Shown in pieces: positions 1-6,342 of a stretch of DNA of 6,374 bases (position 1 is the first letter of the stretch; each line of letters starts with the position of its first letter). The notes under the pieces were generated by a model. That model had not been told where the DNA came from. It was given only the letters and a program-made list of their open reading frames with translations, and made no database searches. A program made the translations under genes and the position numbers. Source of the stretch: an uncultured Lachnospiraceae bacterium (GTDB taxonomy: Bacteria; Bacillota; Clostridia; Lachnospirales; Lachnospiraceae); contig CAMJWQ010000206.1 in NCBI GenBank assembly GCA_946409475.1, positions 1 to 6,374 of the forward strand, in the 5' to 3' direction.

Positions 1-216
1 AAAGAACAACGTTTGAAAGAGCAGGATGAGAGGAATCAATTAATTGTCAAAAAAGCCACCAATACCGCAACCATATTGTTTCTTATTATGACCTACATCG
101 CTCTGTTGGTCAGTGGGATATTTAATTTGACCGTATTTTGGACCTTATTGACTATTGTTTTTGTTTTTTCCATTCTGGTATTAATTTTACACGGATATTA
201 TAATATAAAATTATAA
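1..216 (+). CDS. Small two-helix membrane protein, 5' end cut by window edge
   Basis: The frame is open from the first base and ends with TAA at 214-216, giving 71 visible residues. A TTG at 13 could serve as a start but has no Shine-Dalgarno in front of it, so the true start probably lies just left of the window. The visible protein has a charged N-terminal stretch containing KEQDERNQ (about residues 6-13). Two hydrophobic segments follow (about 22-41 and 43-63), and the protein ends in a short tail, HGYYNIKL. A charged 'DER' stretch before paired membrane helices is typical of small Firmicutes membrane proteins, often encoded beside XRE-type regulators; no regulator is visible here. No catalytic motif is seen and the function is unknown. 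A second small membrane protein gene follows after 74 nt on the same strand, which suggests co-transcription. The call as a real gene is fairly firm; the family is not. Confidence 0.7.
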   Translation, partial: KEQRLKEQDERNQLIVKKATNTATILFLIMTYIALLVSGIFNLTVFWTLLTIVFVFSILVLILHGYYNIKL

Positions 217-274
217 GTCGGCTCTGTTTCTAAATAAGCTCTGAAAATAAACCAAAAGAATATTATTAATGTGA

Positions 275-282
275 TAGGGGGT
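275..282 (+). promoter_or_regulatory. Shine-Dalgarno TAGGGGGT for the 59-residue gene
   Basis: TAGGGGGT can pair with the 16S 3' end if one G:U wobble is allowed. It lies about 9 nt before the ATG at 291 and about 4 nt before another ATG at 286 that opens only a two-codon frame (ATG AAA TGA). The spacing favours 291 as the productive start. Confidence 0.6.
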
Positions 283-290
283 CATATGAA

Positions 291-470
291 ATGAAAATCA
301 GGAAGTTATATATTTTATGCATCGCTATTATGATTGCAGCTTTGTTATGTATGGGTTTTAATTGGATTATATTCCCGCTGCCCGATGCCGTAATAAGAGT
401 GACCGGTGTTATAATGCTAATGGATATATTTGTTTTGAGTTATGGTACGGTAAAGTTAAGAAATCAGTGA
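291..470 (+). CDS. 59-residue two-helix membrane protein, uncharacterised
   Basis: The frame runs from ATG at 291 to TGA at 468-470. It begins MKIRKLYILCIAIMIAALLC and ends LSYGTVKLRNQ. Residues about 6-29 form one hydrophobic helix and about 37-54 a second. The turn between them holds the proline pair FPLPDAV (about 28-34). Positive charges sit at both termini (KIRK, KLRNQ), so both ends are expected in the cytoplasm. The start is supported by a G-rich Shine-Dalgarno at 275-282, and an in-frame stop at 267-269 rules out an upstream extension. No enzymatic motif, signal-peptidase site or lipobox is evident. With the preceding small membrane protein it probably forms a cassette read from the left. 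It could be an accessory protein of a regulator or transporter outside the window, but nothing here shows that. Confidence 0.65.
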   Translation: MKIRKLYILCIAIMIAALLCMGFNWIIFPLPDAVIRVTGVIMLMDIFVLSYGTVKLRNQ

Positions 471-492
471 GTACAAAAATAAAAAATCCCAA

Positions 493-521
493 TTGCTTTT
501 TTAATTCATTTGTCATATAAT
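493..521 (+). promoter_or_regulatory. SigA-type promoter for the phosphate transporter operon
   Basis: A perfect -10 hexamer, TATAAT, lies at 516-521. A partial -35, TTGCTT (matching the first three bases of TTGACA), lies at 493-498, with an ideal 17-nt spacer. The flanking sequence is AT-rich. Initiation would be expected near 527-529, leaving a leader of about 155 nt before the ATG at 683. The site starts 22 nt after the stop of the 59-residue gene, which fits a new transcription unit. There is no TG extension of the -10. This is a sequence-pattern prediction only. Confidence 0.6.
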
Positions 522-682
522 GCATGTGGATTCGAAAAAACACCGGATAAACAAGCCAGCAAAACCACCAAAAGCGCCTTATTTACAAACTGAAAAGCTG
601 CCTGCTGTTCATGGTATTCATTATCAACGGAGTGATTCGCAATTCATATGGATAATATTCTTTCTTGAACAGGAGACAATAT
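522..682 (+). other. Untranslated leader upstream of the phosphate transporter gene
   Basis: This is a stretch of about 160 nt between the predicted promoter and the transporter start codon. I found no stable GC-rich hairpin, no T-tract terminator and no riboswitch that I recognise. All frames crossing it are short or lack a Shine-Dalgarno. One frame running from 520 to 825 overlaps the transporter by more than 140 nt and is judged a shadow. Two short frames read like protein fragments (see findings), so the leader may include decayed coding sequence. Confidence 0.4.
671..676 (+). promoter_or_regulatory. Shine-Dalgarno AGGAGA deciding the start at 683
   Basis: AGGAGA ends 6 nt before the ATG at 683. 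A TTG at 665 in the same frame would put this ribosome binding site inside the coding sequence and has no site of its own, so 683 is chosen as the start. Confidence 0.85.
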
Positions 683-2320
683 ATGAATATCAGTTACTTT
701 TTAATGTTATTGGGCGGTCTTGCATTATTTCTATACGGAATGCAGATGATGAGCAGCGGTTTGGAGGCTGCCGCAGGAAACCGCATGAAAACCATCCTGG
801 AAAAATTGACCTCCAACCGGATTAAGGGAGTGCTGGTCGGTGCAGTCATAACAGCCGTTATTCAATCCTCCTCTGCTACGACAGTTATGGTGGTTGGTTT
901 TGTTAATTCCGGTCTTATGACTTTAAATCAGGCTGTCTGGGTTATTATGGGGGCCAATATAGGAACTACCGTTACCGGACAGTTAATTGCTTTGGATATT
1001 AGTATGATAGCACCTCTTATTGCTTTTTTAGGGGTTTCTCTCATTATTTTCTTTAAGGGAGAAAAAAGCCGCCATATCGGTGAGATCATTGCCGGCCTCG
1101 GCGTCCTGTTCATTGGTATGGAAATGATGGGAAGCTCCATGGAACCCTTACGGGAATCCCAAACCTTTATTTCCTTTATGACCAATTTTAAAAATCCTTT
1201 ATTGGGTATCCTGGTGGGTGCTGTGTTTACTGCCATTATCCAATCCTCCTCTGCTTCCATAGGTATTTTACAGGCACTGGCTTACAGTAATATCATTGGT
1301 TTATCCAGTGCTGTTTATGTTCTGTTCGGACAAAATATCGGAACCTGCATCACTGCCGTTTTGGCATCCATCGGAACAAAAACCAATGCCAAACGCACTA
1401 CTCTGATTCATCTGATGTTCAACATCATAGGCACCCTTATCTTCACTGTCATCTGTCTTACGACACCCTTTGTTTCCCTGATGGAAAGTCTTACTCCGGG
1501 AAATCCGGTGGCACAGATAGCCAATACTCATACTGCATTCAATATTATAACGACTCTGTTATTACTTCCCTTTGGTCCTTTGATGGCAAAGGCCGCCACC
1601 AGAATACTGCCGGGTGAAGAATTGCCGGAAAAAGAAAGTAAAAAGCTATTTTATCTGACAACAATTGATTACCGCAAGGGACATCAGGTCGGACAGATTT
1701 CCGTATCCTTATCCCTATTGCAAAAAGAAGTGGACCGTATGCTCACACTGGTACGTAAAAATGTAATGGACGGATTTGACGCCGTATTAAATAGAAGTGC
1801 AAAAAAAATTGGGGAAATAGAAGAATGTGAAGAATATGTGGATTTTCTGAATGCGGAAATCTCTAGATACATTGCAAAGCTCATTGTCATTGAAATGTCG
1901 GAGCAGGATTCCACCAATGTAAACTGCTATTTTGCTATTGTGGGAAATATGGAGCGTATCGCCGACCATGCCATGAATATCGCCGGCTACGCAAAGGACA
2001 TCATCGACCGGAACCAGAATCTTTCGAAATATGCCCTGGAAGAAATCCAAAGCATGAAAGCCGTCAGCCTAAAAACGTTAGACGACATACGGTATACCGC
2101 AGATGAAGCTTCCTCTTCCATGCTGGAGCAGACGGCTAAAAATGAACAGAAGATCGACGATATGAATGAGCAGTACAGAAACAATCAAATTAGCAGAATG
2201 CAGGCAGGAGCCTGCTCCTCGGAAACCAGTATCCTATATTCCGAAATGCTGACCGATTTTGAAAGAATCGGCGATCATGCATTAAATATTGCTGAGGAAT
2301 ACCATAAAATGGTATTGTAA
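683..2320 (+). CDS. Na+/phosphate cotransporter family protein with PhoU-like C-terminal domain
   Basis: This 545-residue inner-membrane protein belongs to the Na/Pi cotransporter (NptA/YjbB-like, PF02690) family, which moves inorganic phosphate with sodium. The membrane half (about 1-305) holds the family's inverted repeat: QSSSATT at 61-67 with GANIGTT at 90-96, then QSSSAS at 187-192 with GQNIGTC at 216-222. Residues about 335-545 form a soluble helical domain like PhoU, with the two copies of its metal-binding signature, ERIADHAMNIA (424-434) and ERIGDHALNIAE (527-538). Membrane half plus PhoU-like tail is the usual bacterial architecture, and the length is normal. The tail is thought to tune or gate phosphate flux. 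In E. coli YjbB the activity is phosphate export, so direction cannot be told from sequence. The start at 683 is set by AGGAGA at 671-676. A promoter is predicted at 493-521, and an EamA permease gene follows after 34 nt. No Pho box was recognised. Confidence 0.93.
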   Translation: MNISYFLMLLGGLALFLYGMQMMSSGLEAAAGNRMKTILEKLTSNRIKGVLVGAVITAVIQSSSATTVMVVGFVNSGLMTLNQAVWVIMGANIGTTVTGQLIALDISMIAPLIAFLGVSLIIFFKGEKSRHIGEIIAGLGVLFIGMEMMGSSMEPLRESQTFISFMTNFKNPLLGILVGAVFTAIIQSSSASIGILQALAYSNIIGLSSAVYVLFGQNIGTCITAVLASIGTKTNAKRTTLIHLMFNIIGTLIFTVICLTTPFVSLMESLTPGNPVAQIANTHTAFNIITTLLLLPFGPLMAKAATRILPGEELPEKESKKLFYLTTIDYRKGHQVGQISVSLSLLQKEVDRMLTLVRKNVMDGFDAVLNRSAKKIGEIEECEEYVDFLNAEISRYIAKLIVIEMSEQDSTNVNCYFAIVGNMERIADHAMNIAGYAKDIIDRNQNLSKYALEEIQSMKAVSLKTLDDIRYTADEASSSMLEQTAKNEQKIDDMNEQYRNNQISRMQAGACSSETSILYSEMLTDFERIGDHALNIAEEYHKMVL

Positions 2321-2340
2321 ATTTCACGCCGGGTTACTTA

Positions 2341-2346
2341 AGGAGA
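2341..2346 (+). promoter_or_regulatory. Shine-Dalgarno AGGAGA deciding the start at 2355
   Basis: The context TTAAGGAGAACAGGAATATG places AGGAGA 8 nt before the ATG at 2355. The same frame is open back to a TTG at 2289, inside the transporter gene, but that codon has no ribosome binding site and the extra 22 residues are not membrane-like. The start at 2355 is therefore preferred. Confidence 0.85.
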
Positions 2347-2354
2347 ACAGGAAT

Positions 2355-3221
2355 ATGAACAGAAAAAAAGCTATTGTGTACTTGATTATTGCCTCCATTT
2401 TATGGAGCATCGGAGGTTTGTTTATTAAATTGGTAGATTTAAATTCTGTGGCAATAGCCGGTTTACGAAGCGGAATAGCGGCAATTGTCATGCTGGTTTA
2501 TCTCAAAAAACCTGTAATTCACTTTAATAAAATAAATATTATGGGCGCTTTGTGCTATTCCGGCACCCTGTTTTGCTTTGTTTTTGCAAATAAATTAACG
2601 ACTTCCGCCAATGCGATATTCCTGCAGTTTACCGCTTCTATCTGGGTTGTTATTTTTTCAGCCATATTCTTAAAAGAGAAGGCAAGAAGGTCCGATCTCA
2701 TTACCATTCTATTTGTGCTTTCAGGCATGGCTTTATTTTTTACGGGTAATCTGGGCGGCGGAAGCCTGGCCGGGAACCTGGTGGCTTTATTAAGCGGTAT
2801 CGTTATGGCCGGAATGATAATTTTCCTGAAAATTTCAATTGGTGCCGCAGTGGAGATCACTTTCCTTGGCAATATTCTCACTTTTCTTGTTTCGATACCC
2901 TTTCTTCCCGGACAGCTGCCGGATACCACTTCCCTGTTAAGCCTGCTGGTGCTGGGAGTCTTTCAACTGGGTATCTCCTATATTTTATATACATTAGCTG
3001 TCAAACAGGTAAGCTCCGTTGAAGCAATTCTGATACCGGTAATCGAACCCCTGCTCAATCCCGTCTGGGTTCTCATTTTTACGGGAGAAGCAATGGGAAC
3101 CAACTCTCTGATCGGAGGTTCCATTATTATTTTAGCGGTTGTAATAAATGAGCTGTCTATAGAGAAGCAGCATAAAAAGGCAATGCATGTTAACGCAAAT
3201 GCTGATCATGGAATATTATAA
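2355..3221 (+). CDS. DMT superfamily (EamA family) transporter
   Basis: This 288-residue permease is the normal size for the drug/metabolite transporter superfamily, with about ten membrane helices in two EamA repeats (about 6-130 and 138-265). Family hallmarks in the first repeat are ASILWSIGGLFIK (13-25), the helix-3/4 stretch TTSANAIFLQFTASIWV (82-98) and the end FLKEKARRSD (105-114). In the second repeat they are EPLLNPVWVLIFTGE (231-245) and the glycine-rich helix SLIGGSIIILAVV (251-263). In relatives I recall, the QFTAS segment usually carries proline where Ser95 sits here; this is from memory. Substrates of this subfamily are mostly unknown, with amino acids, metabolites and drugs all possible, and export is most often seen. 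The gene starts 34 nt after the phosphate transporter with its own Shine-Dalgarno and no terminator between, so co-transcription is likely. The C-terminal tail (about 266-288) is polar and histidine-containing (KQHKKAMHVNANADHGIL). Confidence 0.9.
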   Translation: MNRKKAIVYLIIASILWSIGGLFIKLVDLNSVAIAGLRSGIAAIVMLVYLKKPVIHFNKINIMGALCYSGTLFCFVFANKLTTSANAIFLQFTASIWVVIFSAIFLKEKARRSDLITILFVLSGMALFFTGNLGGGSLAGNLVALLSGIVMAGMIIFLKISIGAAVEITFLGNILTFLVSIPFLPGQLPDTTSLLSLLVLGVFQLGISYILYTLAVKQVSSVEAILIPVIEPLLNPVWVLIFTGEAMGTNSLIGGSIIILAVVINELSIEKQHKKAMHVNANADHGIL

Positions 3222-3227
3222 TAGCAT

Positions 3228-3263
3228 ACGGATGCCTTCCATTGCTTACATACCTTCCATTAC
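3228..3263 (-). repeat. Imperfect 18-bp tandem duplication across the lacZ stop codon
   Basis: On the minus strand, GTAATGGAAGGTATGTAA (3263-3246, the lacZ 3' end including its stop) is followed directly by GCAATGGAAGGCATCCGT (3245-3228). Twelve of 18 positions match, including the unbroken core AATGGAAGG. The unit is a multiple of three, so the copy past the stop reads AMEGIR in the lacZ frame and the frame stays open to a TAA at 3218-3216. It could be a slippage duplication or chance. Confidence 0.45.
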
Positions 3264-6200
3264 AATCTTAAAGCTCCTCCTTCTATCCGCTTTCAAGGTA
3301 AATTCATCATGGGTCACGGCTCCCCAGCTGTCATCGCCTCCTACTCCCATCTGTGCCAAAGAAGCCTTTACTACTGTCTCATAAGGCTTTGGTAATTCAT
3401 AAGTGTGGGTGGCATTTTCCAGTTCATGAGGCGTATAGGGAAGGGCACTGAAGTGAAAGTCCGCTCCGGAAAGAATCAGTCCTTTTCCTTTTCCATTTGT
3501 TATACAAGCTTTTCTTACCTCCGTATGGTTGCCGCATTCCTGAGGAAGAATATAGGGTGTCAGATTATCCAAAACCTTATTTTCATACCGGCCATATTGG
3601 TATCCTCTGCTTCTGTCCCAATAAGATTCTCCGGGGCCTTTTCCATACCATTTGACCGAATCATACTCCAGAGGCAGCTTTATGATAAAACCAAACTCAG
3701 GAACATCGGGCATGCCGGTAATTCCGTCGGCGGCCATGAGCATCTCCACTTTACCGTTTCCATATACGGAATAGGTGATAGTACAATAAGGTTTTTCCAT
3801 CATTGGAACATAATAATCAAACAGGATTTCCACATGGTCATCAAGCCTGGCCGTACTGCTCCATCTGCCAAAAATATATAAGCTGAAGATCTTCCATTGG
3901 GCATGATAATAGGGCATTTTGCAGCCATAATCATTTTCCGTGGGAGCTCTCCAGAAATTAGGCTTAATCACGTCTAAGAGATATTCCTTACCCTCTTTGT
4001 TATAGGAAATCAATCCCCCTTTCACCTTGGAAAATAAAAGTTGAAAGCCTTCTCCCTTTACCCCGATATTATAATCACCTTCCACTAATGTAAGCGAAGG
4101 GCAATGTTCGGCCGTATCACAGGCATTTTTACCGCCCCGGGCATTTTTATCCTTAACTGCTGTTTTAGCAGAATATAAGTCTTTTTCCTTATCTGTTAAT
4201 GTATGAACATACTGGCCGAAAGCCAATTCATACCCTTCTTCCGCCCAGAGGCAGGCTTTTTTTAAGCGCAGGGATACAACGGTAATATATTCGCAGGAAG
4301 GCTCTGCTGTCTTCATTAAATCATAGGGCAGCCTATATACCTCCTCCTTTCCCGCCTTTACATGAATATCCACAGCCTCTGTCCGGATTTCCTTACCGTT
4401 TTCCAATAAGATTACATGGCAGGAAAGAAAGTCGCTGTCAATGAACAGATTATTGTTGGAGACTTTATAACCCTCTTCCCATACGGTGATTTTAAAATTC
4501 TGGTAGTTATATTTTACCTCCGGCATCTTAGGAGATATGGTTCTGTCTGCAAAAACAATCCCGTTTCCTGAAAAATCATAGTCAGCGGGCCTGTCCATGA
4601 AATCTCCTCCATAGGCAAAAAAGGTATCCCCATTACTGTTTACATGCAAAAGGGCCTGGTCAATGTAATCCCAGATAAATCCGCCCTGGAACAGGGGCTC
4701 CTCTTCCATTAAGTCCGTATATTTGAAATGGGCACCTGTTGAATTGCCCATTGCATGGGCATATTCACAGCAAATGAAAGGCTTATCCCTATGAATACTT
4801 AAAAATTCTTTGATTTTTTCCGCGGAGGGATACATCCGGGATTCCACATCACTGGTATCCGGGTATCTTCTGTCATGAAAGATGCCCTCATAATGCACCA
4901 ATCTGGTATCATCCTTTTCCTTAAGGAAACGGCTCATTTCGTATATATTTTTTCCGCCGAAGGACTCGTTTCCCAATGACCAGATAAGGATTGCCGGATG
5001 GTTTTTATCCCGCTCAAACATACCGGCGGCTCTGTCAAGCACTGCTCCCCTCCAGCCTTCCAAATCTCCGGGCAATGTATGTTCATCATATACAATACCG
5101 TCAAATTTAGCCCAGGTACCATGAGTCTCCATATTGGTTTCGTCGATCATGTAAATACCGTATTCATCACAAAGCTCATAGAAATAGGTTTGATTGGGAT
5201 AGTGAGATGTCCTTACGGCATTGATATTATTTCTTTTTAAGGTCTTAACATCAAAAAGCATATCCTCCTTTGTTATGGCCCGGCCTCTTTCAGCACTGAA
5301 TTCATGACGGTTTACACCCTTAAATAAGATCCTCTTACCGTTAATCATCATGATATTATCTCTTATTTCAAATTTTCGAAAACCTGTTTTTTGTTTAACG
5401 GTTTCCAGATGCCGCCCTTTTTTATCATAAACGGAAATGATTAATTCATATAGATAAGGGACTTCCGCACTCCATAAATGAGGTCTGCTTATCTCATAGC
5501 GGAAAGTATATTGCTCCCTGCCCGCAATAATATCCGCCCTGTCTTCTGCTGCCGCCCGCCCATCTTTATCATAAAGCCTGATGTGGAAAAATCCCGCTTC
5601 ACTTTGGCGCGTTTCCATATTCAGGTGCAGCATGCCATAATCCAGGGTATCATTTAAGCAGGTCCTGATAAAAAGGTCTTCTATATGGATTTCCGGTATG
5701 GTATATACATAAACATCCCGAAATATACCGGAAAACCTCCAAAAATCCTGATCCTCCAGCCAGCTTCCGGAGGACCATTTAAACACCTGTACCGCCACTT
5801 TATTTTTTCCGGCGGCAGCCATTTTCGTAATATCAAATTCCGCGGGAGTAAAGCTGTCCTCACTGTACCCGATAAATTCACCGTTTATCCACAAAGCAAA
5901 AGCACTTTCCACCCCTTGAAAGGAGATAATGACAGGATTATTTATCTGGTCCCGGGTTAATTCAAAATAGGTAATATAGCTTCCAACAGGGTTATATTCA
6001 ACGGGAATCTCTCCCGGTTCAATATTTTCTTTCCCGTCCCAGGGATACATGATATTCACATAATTGGGCCTGTCATATCCTTGCAGCTGTATATGCCCCG
6101 GCACCTCTATCGTATCCCAATCGGAACTGTCAAATTCTGCTTTTTCAAATTCTTTTACCCTGTCTTCATACCTTCCGGCATAGGAAAACCGCCATTTTCC

Positions 6201-6326
6201 GTTTAAAGAAATGTGAAAGGTTTTACCGCCTTCCTCATCCCTGTAAAATTTATGATCGGAATGCGCCTTTTTTCGATTTACTTCAAAAATTGTCGGATCC
6301 TTAACCCATTCGTAGTTAAATTGCAT
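3246..6326 (-). CDS. lacZ: Beta-galactosidase, GH2 family, LacZ type
   Basis: This 1026-residue protein matches the length of E. coli LacZ (1024) and hydrolyses terminal beta-galactosides such as lactose. It is cytoplasmic, with no signal peptide. Domains: GH2 sugar-binding jelly roll (about 37-208), Ig-like domain (about 210-318), TIM barrel (about 320-612), second Ig-like domain (about 620-710), and a beta-galactosidase small-chain domain (about 745-1022). The acid/base is Glu454 in WSLGNES and the nucleophile is Glu521 in CEYAHAMGNS. Metal and substrate residues align with E. coli: Glu400 and His402 (METHG), His341 (NRHEF), His375 (SHYP), Asp194 (EDQDFW), Trp552 (GGFIWD), Phe585 and Asn588 (FSGNG), and Trp1001 (GGDDSW). 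The loop after MYPWDG (93-98) is longer than in E. coli, as in other Firmicutes LacZ proteins I recall. The ATG at 6326 has a good Shine-Dalgarno. Regulation is not visible because the promoter is outside the window or upstream genes are co-transcribed. It converges on the EamA gene. Confidence 0.97.
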   Translation of the reverse strand: MQFNYEWVKDPTIFEVNRKKAHSDHKFYRDEEGGKTFHISLNGKWRFSYAGRYEDRVKEFEKAEFDSSDWDTIEVPGHIQLQGYDRPNYVNIMYPWDGKENIEPGEIPVEYNPVGSYITYFELTRDQINNPVIISFQGVESAFALWINGEFIGYSEDSFTPAEFDITKMAAAGKNKVAVQVFKWSSGSWLEDQDFWRFSGIFRDVYVYTIPEIHIEDLFIRTCLNDTLDYGMLHLNMETRQSEAGFFHIRLYDKDGRAAAEDRADIIAGREQYTFRYEISRPHLWSAEVPYLYELIISVYDKKGRHLETVKQKTGFRKFEIRDNIMMINGKRILFKGVNRHEFSAERGRAITKEDMLFDVKTLKRNNINAVRTSHYPNQTYFYELCDEYGIYMIDETNMETHGTWAKFDGIVYDEHTLPGDLEGWRGAVLDRAAGMFERDKNHPAILIWSLGNESFGGKNIYEMSRFLKEKDDTRLVHYEGIFHDRRYPDTSDVESRMYPSAEKIKEFLSIHRDKPFICCEYAHAMGNSTGAHFKYTDLMEEEPLFQGGFIWDYIDQALLHVNSNGDTFFAYGGDFMDRPADYDFSGNGIVFADRTISPKMPEVKYNYQNFKITVWEEGYKVSNNNLFIDSDFLSCHVILLENGKEIRTEAVDIHVKAGKEEVYRLPYDLMKTAEPSCEYITVVSLRLKKACLWAEEGYELAFGQYVHTLTDKEKDLYSAKTAVKDKNARGGKNACDTAEHCPSLTLVEGDYNIGVKGEGFQLLFSKVKGGLISYNKEGKEYLLDVIKPNFWRAPTENDYGCKMPYYHAQWKIFSLYIFGRWSSTARLDDHVEILFDYYVPMMEKPYCTITYSVYGNGKVEMLMAADGITGMPDVPEFGFIIKLPLEYDSVKWYGKGPGESYWDRSRGYQYGRYENKVLDNLTPYILPQECGNHTEVRKACITNGKGKGLILSGADFHFSALPYTPHELENATHTYELPKPYETVVKASLAQMGVGGDDSWGAVTHDEFTLKADRRRSFKIVMEGM

Positions 6327-6333
6327 TTTCTTA

Positions 6334-6342
6334 CTCCCTTCC
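6334..6342 (-). promoter_or_regulatory. Shine-Dalgarno GGAAGGGAG for lacZ
   Basis: On the minus strand GGAAGGGAG ends 7 nt before the lacZ ATG, confirming that start. The remaining 32 nt to the window edge show no -10/-35 pair. One frame there reads ANAMKVIK and stops at TGA (6348-6346), which could be the tail of an upstream same-strand gene, but the stretch is far too short to claim one. Confidence 0.8.

Noticed and set aside
261..266. TATTAT as a separate promoter for the 59-residue gene
   Set aside because: No -35-like hexamer lies 16-18 nt upstream (the sequence there is GCTCTG), and the region is generally AT-rich.
481..502. AAAAAATCCCAATTGCTTTTTT as a possible terminator after the 59-residue gene
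   Set aside because: The complementary part is only A-T pairs and the inner bases do not form a GC stem, so a stable terminator hairpin is unlikely. The same bases also supply the -35 region of the predicted promoter.
520..825. A 101-codon plus-strand frame starting ATG at 520
   Set aside because: It has no Shine-Dalgarno, its start codon lies inside the predicted -10 element, and it overlaps the phosphate transporter by more than 140 nt in another frame. The translation has no recognisable domain.
928..2184. Several minus-strand frames of 65-110 codons opposite the phosphate transporter
   Set aside because: They lie fully antisense to a well-supported membrane protein gene, lack ribosome binding sites and give low-complexity translations, so they are shadows.
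3212..3224. AT palindrome TATTATAATA at the end of the EamA gene
   Set aside because: It is AT-only and overlaps the stop codon. It has no GC stem or T-tract and no partner element.
3405..3881. A 158-codon plus-strand frame antisense to lacZ
   Set aside because: It is the complement of conserved LacZ small-chain domain sequence, has no convincing start context and shows no recognisable domain.
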